Source of the DNA: Globisporangium splendens
Lineage: Eukaryota; Oomycota; Peronosporomycetes; Pythiales; Pythiaceae
Assembly (NCBI GenBank): GCA_006386115.1
Contig: VFIW01000045.1
Span: forward strand, 62,001 to 126,000
Direction of reading: 5' to 3'
DNA: 64,000 nt
Shown: piece after piece, positions 1 to 8,800 of the stretch
Numbering within the stretch: the first letter of the stretch is position 1
How the letters are laid out: every line of letters begins with the position of its first letter
Made by a program: the position numbers and the translations under genes
Notes under the pieces: model-generated
The model's input: only the letters and a program-made list of their open reading frames with translations
Databases searched by the model: none
What the model was told of the DNA's origin: nothing

Positions 1-675
1 CCTCCTGGACCACTCTCTCATCTACAGACGCAGCTTGCAACGCAAACTCCGCAGCCGCTCAAGAGCTCAATTGACTCACCGACCACCCACTTCGTTATCC
101 TTATCGACGATCTTCTTCCACTGTCCGTCGGTCAGGACGATCGCGTGCAGCCTGGCATCTTCGAAAGTGTTGTGTTTTCACGACAGAAGGTCTTGTGTGA
201 GTGCGACATGATCGCACAAGCACGAGCATTTGGCTCCAGATGGCCTCCTATGGAATTTTAGTCACCTGCACTAACGTATGCGAGTATGGGGTGATGATAC
301 AGCGGGGGAAGTCTGCACAAACCGACGAAAAGGAGACTTCGGTGCGCTTTTATACCTGGAATCCACCTCAAGAGTGAACGTACAGTGCACGTATCTTGTG
401 CACAAGTGTTTCACTGTGGCCGCTTCAACAATTGGCGCTCTTTTAGCACTCAACAAGAGCGCAGTGACTTACAGCTGTATTGAGCCCACTCAAAACGGCA
501 CCAGACGATGCTCTGTAAGCGAACCTCCCGCTCTTCTTATTTTGCTCAGCAGCAGGCTCAGCTCTTACAGCCTTCGAGAGACTTCTGCATCGCTTGCCAG
601 TCCGAGGCTTTGATCGCTCTTCATTTTCGTTTTCACCGACAAGTTCGCATCGCAAGTCAACGACTTCAATCAACC
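1..675. other. left-edge non-coding region, 5' flank of first gene
   Basis: No supported gene. Short open frames here lack domain-like composition. The last 60 bases are the 5' leader of the solute-binding gene that starts at 676. Confidence 0.5.
616..635 (+). promoter_or_regulatory. oomycete initiator-like core promoter element
   Basis: A pyrimidine-rich stretch with TCATTTTC followed by TTTTCA lies about 45-60 bases upstream of the ATG at 676. It resembles the oomycete Inr/flanking element (TCAYTYY plus CAWTTT). The match is partial and the role is inferred from position and composition only. Confidence 0.4.
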
Positions 676-1743
676 ATGCGCGTCCTCTCTGCCATCGTGT
701 TCGTCTCGGCGCTCGTGCTCGGACAAAGCTCCGCGGCTCTCTCTGGCGAGGAGACCAAGTCTATCGCCCAGCTCTACGAAGACGCCATCAAGGAAGGTGG
801 TAAGCTCGTCCTCTACCACGGTGGCGACACCCCAGTCCAGCAAGATGGTCTCAAGGCTGCTTTCTCCGCAGCGTTCCCAAAGATTAACTTCACCGTTGTC
901 GTGGACTACAGCAAGGTCCACGATGCTCGCATCGACAACCAGCTTGAGACGAACTCGCTCGTGCCTGATGTCGTGGCGCTGCAAACGTTGCAGGATTTTC
1001 CTCGCTGGAAGGATGAAGGTCACTTGTTGAACTACAAGCCAGCGAACTTCTCGAAGATCTACGACGGCTTCAAGGACCCGAACGGTGCGTGGATGGCGTA
1101 CACGGTTATTGCCTTCAACTACGCCTCGAACGCGACGACCCTCGGCAGCCTCGCTGCTCCTGCGACGCCGCTTGACCTCGTCGACCCAAAGTACAAGGGT
1201 CTCATCGCATCGTCGTACCCTCACGATGACGATGCTGCGCTTTTCCTGTACACCAAGTACGTGGAGAAGTACGGCTGGGACTGGGTTGCGAAGCTCGCGA
1301 CGCAGGATGTGGCGTTTGCGCGTGGATCTCAGGTTGCAGGTGAGAAGCTTCGCGGTGGCGTGAAGCCTATTGGTATGGCCGGATCGGTTGGAGGTTTTCA
1401 GGGTCCGATCAACGGCAGCTACCCGTTCTTGGCTTGGGGTCAACGACTCGCCATCTTCAAGAAGGCCAAGAACCCTGCCGCTGCCAAACTGCTTGTCAAC
1501 TGGCTTCTCTCGAGCGAACGCCAAAGCAGACCAAACTCGGGCTGGAGCGTGCGAACGGATATGGCGACCACGAACGGCTTCAAGCAAGTGTGGGAGATCC
1601 CTGAGGCGAATGTGGCTGGCTTCCCCGTGTTCATGGAAGACCGCGAGCGAGTGGAGATCTGGAAGCAGACGTTTGCGCTGTACTTCGGCGAAGTTCAGGG
1701 AGCGCCATCGCCTGGTGTCCTTGGACTCCATCCTGGTTTGTAA
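676..1743 (+). CDS. secreted bacterial-type extracellular solute-binding protein (SBP copy 1)
   Basis: 355 aa, intronless. Residues 1-20 form a signal peptide (charged start, hydrophobic VFVSALVLG core, Ala-rich end). The rest resembles the periplasmic binding component of bacterial iron/ion ABC importers (SBP_bac_6/8-type fold): DYSKVHDARIDNQ, the DVVALQTLQDFPRW segment, SSYPHDDDAALF, and a C-terminal LYFGEVQGAPSPGVLGL tail shared with the neighbour at 2182-3285. In bacteria such proteins deliver ligand to a membrane permease; no permease gene is nearby, so here a secreted ligand binder is inferred. The ATG at 676 is chosen because it begins the signal peptide and follows an Inr-like element; an in-frame extension upstream to 508 is not protein-like. 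Ligand unknown. Bacterial origin by ancient transfer is likely but unproven here. Confidence 0.8.
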   Translation: MRVLSAIVFVSALVLGQSSAALSGEETKSIAQLYEDAIKEGGKLVLYHGGDTPVQQDGLKAAFSAAFPKINFTVVVDYSKVHDARIDNQLETNSLVPDVVALQTLQDFPRWKDEGHLLNYKPANFSKIYDGFKDPNGAWMAYTVIAFNYASNATTLGSLAAPATPLDLVDPKYKGLIASSYPHDDDAALFLYTKYVEKYGWDWVAKLATQDVAFARGSQVAGEKLRGGVKPIGMAGSVGGFQGPINGSYPFLAWGQRLAIFKKAKNPAAAKLLVNWLLSSERQSRPNSGWSVRTDMATTNGFKQVWEIPEANVAGFPVFMEDRERVEIWKQTFALYFGEVQGAPSPGVLGLHPGL

Positions 1744-2181
1744 ACCAAGCATACTGCGAAATGCGTAGAGATCAGTTGAGGTCGATGAATCTACGCGAGT
1801 AATGCATAAATGAAATTCTCCTTACCTATACTGCCTGGCAACTTGGCTTCATTTGCATAACCGCGAATTTCCAACTTGGGTTCTGTGTTGTCCAGATATG
1901 ATGCATCTTCTGTAAACCGCCAGAGATACGTTGGAAATGAAGCACAGGCAGAGAAGGAAAATGCGCGAGGTCTCAACCAAACTGGCAAAAAACGACGGGA
2001 TGAACGAAAAGTAAACTTTCGTGCATTATTACAGCTGCCCTGGGTGTACCGAAACTTGAATTCAATGTCAGTCGAAGCCGTCGTTAAAACGCTCGATCAG
2101 GTTATCTGCTATACAGAACTTACCGCTCAGGTTTTAGCAAATTTGAGAACAGTAAGGTGCACCCGTGAATGTCTTGAGGCG
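1744..2181. other. convergent 3' spacer between SBP paralogs
   Basis: 438 bases between two stop codons facing each other. No gene seen; presumably holds both 3' UTRs. Confidence 0.5.
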
Positions 2182-3285
2182 TTACTGTCCCGGGTACAGA
2201 CCAAGAACGCCAGGAGTTGGGGCGCCTTGAACTTCGCCAAAGTACAACGCGAACGTTTGCTTCCACTGCTCGACACGCTCGCGGTCTTCCATGAATTGTA
2301 CAAAAGCGTCCGCATTCGCTTCGGGGATGTCCCACGCCTGCTTAAGGTCACCTGGTGGACTAATGTCCTTGCGAATGGTCCAGCCAGACGAATTGATTTG
2401 CTCTTGGGTCTTGGTAGCAACGAGCCAGTTGACAAACAGCTTGGCGGCCGCAACGTTTTTCGCTTTGTTCAGAATCGCGATACGCTGTCCCCAAGCAACG
2501 TATGGACTCTCGGGACTGCCAACGTACACAATCGACGAGTTGCTTGGAACAAGACTGCCCCAGGTTCCCATCCCAATGACTTTGTCGCCGGCCGCGACGG
2601 CGTTGTATGGATAATCGGTGCCGCGGTGGAAGTCCACGTCCTGGGTGGCGTACTTGGCGGCCCAGCTCCATCCGAATTTGTCCACGTACAGCTTGAACAA
2701 AAACAACACCGCGTCGTCGTCGTGTGGGTACGTCGATGAGATCTTGCCTTTCCACTTGGGGTCCAGAATGTCAGCTGGTGTCTTGGGGGCTGCTTCACCT
2801 GCCAACAATTTGGTGTCGTACGTAAAGCTGAACGTAAAGACCGTGTACGAGTACCATGCGCCGCTTCGGTCCTTGAATCCGTCATAGATTTGCGAAAACC
2901 CAGCAGGCTTGTACTTGAGCAACTTGGACTCGCGTTGCCAGCGAGGGAAGTCTTGCAACGTCTGGAGAGAGACCACATCCGGGACAACGTTGTTAGTTTC
3001 GTATTGGTTGTCGATACGCACATCATGATACTTGCTGTAGTCGATCACGAGCGTAAGATTGATCTTCGGGAACGCGGCAAGGAATGCAGCCTTGAGCGAG
3101 TCTTGCTGGTCTTGTGTGTCTCCCCCAGCATACCAAACCAGCTTCCCGCCTTCGCTGATGGCATCCTGGTAGAGCTGGTCGAGAGACTTGGTTTCTTCGG
3201 CGGCAGCACCGCCCAGGTGACTGGCACACAATCCACCGTTCACGGCCGCAGCAGAAAGCGCGAAGATGACGGGTAGGAAACGCAT
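2182..3285 (-). CDS. secreted bacterial-type extracellular solute-binding protein (SBP copy 2)
   Basis: 367 aa, intronless, tail-to-tail with the paralog at 676-1743. Signal peptide at residues 1-20 (MRFLPVIFALSAAAVNGG), then the same binding-protein fold: EETKSLDQLYQDAI, DYSKYHDVRIDNQYETN, VSLQTLQDFPRW, STYPHDDDAVLF and a C-terminal LYFGEVQGAPTPGVLGL. It keeps a longer loop (around residues 225-260) where copy 1 is shorter, and the two are clearly diverged across their length, so the duplication is not recent. The ATG at 3285 is preferred over an in-frame ATG at 3318 because it starts directly at the signal peptide. Ligand unknown; role as a secreted scavenger of small ligand or metal is inference. 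Confidence 0.8.
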   Translation of the reverse strand: MRFLPVIFALSAAAVNGGLCASHLGGAAAEETKSLDQLYQDAISEGGKLVWYAGGDTQDQQDSLKAAFLAAFPKINLTLVIDYSKYHDVRIDNQYETNNVVPDVVSLQTLQDFPRWQRESKLLKYKPAGFSQIYDGFKDRSGAWYSYTVFTFSFTYDTKLLAGEAAPKTPADILDPKWKGKISSTYPHDDDAVLFLFKLYVDKFGWSWAAKYATQDVDFHRGTDYPYNAVAAGDKVIGMGTWGSLVPSNSSIVYVGSPESPYVAWGQRIAILNKAKNVAAAKLFVNWLVATKTQEQINSSGWTIRKDISPPGDLKQAWDIPEANADAFVQFMEDRERVEQWKQTFALYFGEVQGAPTPGVLGLYPGQ

Positions 3286-4427
3286 GGTGCTGTTCGCAGG
3301 AGTTCTTCTTGGTATCACGAGGAGAGATCAAAAATGAGAATGAAGTGTGGAAAGCAAGAGGCATGGAGAGGAGGTAGGTTGGGCTCCGGTGGGGGATACA
3401 TTTAATAGGATCGGCAGCTTGGAAACTACGGGATACACAGTTGATTGCCATACTGAAGCCCAGAGTTCAACACCACTGCGAGTTGCTTCACCGAATTACG
3501 TGATCGGTCATCGTAAACTGACTGGGAAGCAGAACATGCGGCTCCAATGATTCGTCCATCCCACGATGTGTTTCGTCCGTTGAGATATGATTCGTCAGGC
3601 TGAAGATCCAGTTCGTCAACCGAAACCTGAACGAGCACACAGCTTTCTTGACACTGCAGCGTTGAACAAAGGAGTCGAAGGACACAGCATCTCCACCGTT
3701 TTCTCTGTTTCGCCAGTCAAGGTGTCTCGATCCTCTCTGGTGACAGCACTAAATTTAGTACTTTCGCATATTTGCCTCCTTCAGCAGTTCGCATCGGTTA
3801 CAGACTCGGCGTTCGAGTGTTTAATACTTGGTGTTTCTAATGCACTTCGAGATCGTAATTTACTTGGTTTGCTTTCGAGTAACCAACAATTAATTACACA
3901 ATATTATAACACGAAACAGACCAAAATTGACGATCAGTTTTATGCTTTGTGTCGAATAATTGTTACAATCCTGTCAGTGCTTCATTGTCAGGGCACGACA
4001 GAAGAAGCATTGCCAGGATCACACGGAGTCCATGGCTGGCTGTTCGCGTGCTTGAAAACCAAAGGCTATCCTGAAATGGCTCCTAGTGCCATTCTTTAGC
4101 TCGAGCGTTTAGAGGGCCGTCGAGTCCGCATTCTAGACACTTTTGTCACTCAAATCGATGTGTACGCAGGTGTGTGGGTCCGACACAGTACTTCCGGGTG
4201 GCTTTTCAAGTGAACGAATGCATAACACAGTTTCTACTGCCAACTCAATGGGTTTGGCGTGTGTCGTGTATTTACTGAGGCCAAGTAACTTCAACGCGAC
4301 AAACTGTACGCCGTTCTCCTACAGATACGCTGCTGGCTTGTTTGCCAAACTAACACTACTTCCAGCATGCTTCGTAAGTATTGCAATACCTTAAGAGGCA
4401 AGCTATTTGCACAGAGCTGCGAGCTAA
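3286..4427. other. intergenic region without a recognised gene
   Basis: AT-richer than the flanks. A 170-codon open frame on the plus strand (3587-4099) has no recognisable motif and no conserved partner in the window; I treat it as chance. Nothing else is supported. Confidence 0.45.
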
Positions 4428-5043
4428 TTACTTGCAGTTGGTTCCGCCACTGATGAACTTGCCATCCGAGTTTTCACAGCCGCAGACGCCGTTTCTTGGG
4501 TCACGGATGCAACCGGTGCCCACGCCCTTCGACTCACCGTTGGCGCTGACATTTTGAAGCACCACACAACAATGCATTGGTGTTAGCAAGCCGCACGTCA
4601 AACACATACAAGTCGGAAACACCAAGGGCACCTACCTCCAGAAGAAGGTCCACGCATCACCATTCGCCTTCATCGTGAACTTTGGGGTGCCTGTGCACGT
4701 GTACGCCGTGCAGTCTCCGTACGGTGCGCCGTGGTTCTTGTCGTACTGGTGGCTAGTCTTGAACACCGCGAAGGCTTGTTTGCCAGCGACGCGCGTGTTG
4801 TGCGAGCACTCGGCCGCTTGGATCGCTCTGCTCGTCTTTTGGGCTGAAGAGAGGGATGAAGGATCAGTCAATAATTCCATGCATCATAATACACAATCTG
4901 TGCGCCTTGCCTTTGCATCCCGCCGGGATCACTGGAGCCTTGCCCTTCGTGTTGCTCTGGCAGGGGGCCAAGGTCGCTTCCACCAACGTGGAGCTGGCGA
5001 GGAGAAGGAGAGCACTGACGAGGTAAACGTAGACTCGAGCCAT
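4428..5043 (-). CDS. small cysteine-rich secreted protein, family copy A
   Basis: Three exons: 5043-4911, 4843-4636, 4545-4428; 152 aa. Residues 1-23 are a signal peptide (MARVYVYLVSALLLLAS). The mature part has nine cysteines, a central DCTAYTCTGTPKF and a C-terminal GTGCIRDP..NGVCGCENSDGKF..GGTNCK block, all shared with copies at 13181, 15009 and 18020. Exon phases (1, then 2) are the same in all four copies. Intron 1 begins GCAAGG where copies C and D have GTAAGG, so this copy needs a GC-AG splice. No RXLR motif is seen after the signal peptide. I do not recognise a named family; secreted or apoplastic function is inferred from signal peptide and cysteine content. Confidence 0.8.
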
Positions 5044-5830
5044 TTCGACTTGAACTGGGGAAGGGGGATTACATTCTGAGCAACCTTCTTCACCTTGAGC
5101 TGCTGCTCAGAATTTAGAGGCGCGAGGTCGCCATGGAGTGAAAAGATGGATTTGCACGCGCATTCAATCAAGTACACCCTGGTGCAAGAGCTAAACTGCG
5201 AACTGTCTCTTCAGTCGTAGGCACCAGCTGCTGGTCAGGTGTTGTGTCTATGGAGCTTGCCGTCGAAATGGCACGAAGAGCTCATTGCGTCTACTGTGCA
5301 CCCACGATGGGATCTCATCCGTGATTCCAGCTGGTTTTGCGCCACGACTGGTGTCCCGCAATGATGGCGCTTTCTTCACAACACTGAGCCATCTACTTCA
5401 ACAATGCATGGACCCATTTCCATCGAAAGTGGCGTGTGCTGCGTTGAGTATCCTGGAGACGCGTCGCAAAAGGCAGAGAGCTTGAGTCGGATCGCAAACT
5501 TCGTAAGATCGCAAGAGCAGATCGGAGGAGGGTTCGAACTTCCTGCAGTTGTGCTAGTACACTGTCTTCATATACACTATATACGGTATAGTGCACAGTA
5601 TACAAAAATGGGATAAGAAATCAGGGGTTGATTTTACTAATCGATCCGAAACAGGTACCTATCTTTCTATTTGGAGCACGACAGCCTCAGGCTCTGGAGT
5701 TCTACATTTTCAATTGCTGTGTGAATGCTCGAATTTCCAATTGCCATGCGAATACTCGGCACACTTTGGGTATAAATCTGCGTATTTTCTTGCGTGCTGC
5801 TAACTCTATATGAAGTGCATTTTTACAAAC
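5044..5830. other. intergenic region
   Basis: 5' flank of copy A and 3' flank of the ABCA-like gene. A short hairpin (7-bp stem CACTATA/TATAGTG at 5575-5593) is the only structure noticed. No gene. Confidence 0.45.
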
Positions 5831-8800
5831 TCATGCAGTGAACGACGCTCGCTGTGAGTTGGAGCGGTGGTACGAGCGGATCGATTGCATGCTGCTCGGT
5901 CGGAGCTCCATGGTCTCACGAGCACCTTCCGCTTGGGCATTGCGGTAGTTCTCGTCATACATCCCATTTGCGACCAAGCGCTCCTCATCTTGTTGTGCAG
6001 CCATGTTGTTGAAGATGTGCTCCAGCGAGGTCTCACTGACGCCGTACTCATTTATGTGAAGCTGGGGTTTGTTCTCCTCGAGCAACCCAAAGATCACATG
6101 TGGCCGCAAGGTATGCTTGGGCACCTGGAACCGAAAGTGGTCACCCTGGTGCTCCACAAGCTCACTTCCGCTGAACCTGGCACTGAAAAACGCTTGCAGT
6201 GCCTCGCTCAAGGTTTCCGATAGCCACCACGAGGCAAAGATTTCGACAGGAATAGAGCCTGACGAGTCCAAGTAGCTCCCAAGAATCCAACCGTTTCCGT
6301 CTCCTGTCAAGATCATTTGCCCTCGCTTCGCGATACCCAAAGTCGAACAAACATTCATCACATTATCGCGAGAAATGCTGGAGGTGCTGTTCCCGAGGAT
6401 TCGCTCCACTTCGTCACACAACTTCCCGACTGCGATGGCGTCTGGTTCTCGCAGTGTTACTTCCACAGTGTACCCGCGACCAAACTTTTGCTTCAAGTGT
6501 TCGACGCTTCCAAGACACTTCAGCTTCCCGCTCACGAGAATGCCGACACGGGTACACAACGCTTCGCACTCTTCCATGCTGTGTGTTGTCAACACGACAC
6601 AGGATTCCTTTTCAGCGCACACAGCAGCAATAACGTCCCACATTTTGCGTCGCGAACTTGGGTCAACACCAGTCGAAGGTTCGTCCAGGAAGATAATCTT
6701 TGGCGCGCCGATCAATGCGATCGCAGTGGATACTTTGCGCTTGTTGCCCCCGCTCAGTCCACGCGTGAGTTTATCTTGGTATTCAGTGAGACCAACTTCT
6801 TTGATCTTTTCGTCGACAGCGAGAGGCACAAGAGCGTCTGGAATTCCCTTGAGACGCGCATACAGCTCCAGCTGTTCCTTCACAGTGAGTAAATCATGGA
6901 GAGAGTCAAACTGAGGGCAATACCCAATCACGGTTCTCGCCTTGTCGCGACTTCGAGAAAGATCGTATCCGCCAAGTGAGACGAAGCCGTTCGTTGGTGC
7001 AATCTGTCCAGTCAAGACCTTCATGGTGGTCGACTTGCCTGCACCGTTGATGCCCAGGTAACCAAAGCACTCCCCTTTCGGGATCGAGAGACACAAATCG
7101 TTGAGTGCTACTTTGCCCCCCTTGCCATACTGCTGGCGCAAATTTCGAATGAAGATGCTGTCGTTGGAGCTTGATCGGGAGCTCTCGATTTTGCGACGCT
7201 CTCTTGCCACGTCGTCATCTTCCGGCTTCAATTGTTGTGTGCGTCTTTGTTCAGGGTTCCAGATCACGCTTCGGTTCTCAATCGCAAAAACAAGGATCGT
7301 GAAAAGCACTGCCTCGATAAGCATGTACACGAACGGAGCTCCGGCGACATCGATATCGAATACGTCGCGGTCACAACATCCACTGACATTTCTCATCCAG
7401 CAAGATACACAATTTGGGTCTTTGCCGAGACCTTCCCACAAACCGAAGAATGAAGAAGGTCTTCCCGTGCCACTTGTTCCGAAAAGAGCACTTCTGCTGA
7501 GCTTCCGCGAGGCAATCTCATAGATTCCATTGTTCAGACTGTATCCCGGAAAGAGCATGAATATCCATCGCAAGTAGTTTCGGTCCAGCTCGGAAAGCGT
7601 GATGCTGTCTGGGTTGCTCGGTGCCAACTCGAAATTGATGATTCGACAAAGAAAGGAGAAGATACTCAACAAACCACCGGTGCTCAGCGCGAAGACGAGC
7701 AGCGACGTCTGGGCTACAGCATGCTTCTCAAAGCGGAACGAAAACAGGTACGCCAACGGAATCACAGTGATCGCGTGCGAGCCTACCAGAGCTGCAACTC
7801 CCATAACCTCGGTGGAACTCGACAATGTGCGGTTTGAGAATGGCACAATGATCACTGCAGCCACGACGGAGATCAGGATAAGAAGAATGTCGTGAGTCCA
7901 GCTTGAAAACCAATAAGCCGACATGTTTGCACCACATATGAGCTGCAAACTTTTCGCGTTTTGGATCGGATTTTTCTCTCGGACGATGAACGCAACCACG
8001 GCTGCCGGAATAAACGCGAACGCCAACATAACGATGACCGACACCAGGAAACCGTTCAAAGTAACTTGCAGTTTAGCGCCATCACGGTCCAAGCATTGGC
8101 TGTTGTAGCATGGTGTCTTCGGTCGGTTGGGCTGGGAAGCGCTACGGCTGCATAGGTTGCAGGCATAGTACGGAGAGACAGCGTTGTACTGGTTGCAGCA
8201 AGTAGTGGCATCGCAGTCAATGATTCCCATGTCGCAATAGTCGAATCTGTTCGACAGGCAATATGTCTGGTCCGAGGTGCTGTACGACACCATCGTGAAG
8301 TTCGCAGAAGTGCAGTTGTTCTGGCGAGCCTGAGACGCAATCCCAGAAGCATAGTCATCAGGCAGGAAGTTCGCCACGTCGATCTCCGGAAGCAGGACGA
8401 GGATGATCAAGAAGATGAGCGGAACGATAATGGCATTCACCAAACTCTTCCGGTCTCGCTTCGTGATTCGAAAACGCTTTGTCACAAGCGCAGAATACTG
8501 AGTCCAGAAACTTGGTTCATATGTCGCGGTTGACGAAATATGGTCTCGAGTTGGTCTTGAGTTCATAGATGTTGCTGACGTCTTTCTCCTTTGACCGACA
8601 CAGTCAACGTCGTTCAGACCCTCAACAGCTCCTTCCTCGCGATCTTGTGCAATTCTCAGGAATACTTCTTCGAGAGTTGTGACAGAGATACCATACTGGA
8701 CAACACCAATTTGATGCATGTGCTGATCCATCGCTTGCAGCATGCTCGAAAACATACCAGACGAAGCAGATGGGAGCTGGAACACAACTTCGGAGCCAAA

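Noticed and set aside
3587..4099. 170-codon plus-strand open frame
   Set aside because: Average composition, no motif, no signal peptide, no paralog in the window; length is compatible with chance.
5521..5560. GGTTCGAACTTCC as a tRNA T-loop
   Set aside because: No acceptor stem, anticodon arm or D-loop could be placed around it. No tRNA, rRNA or CRISPR array was found anywhere in the window.
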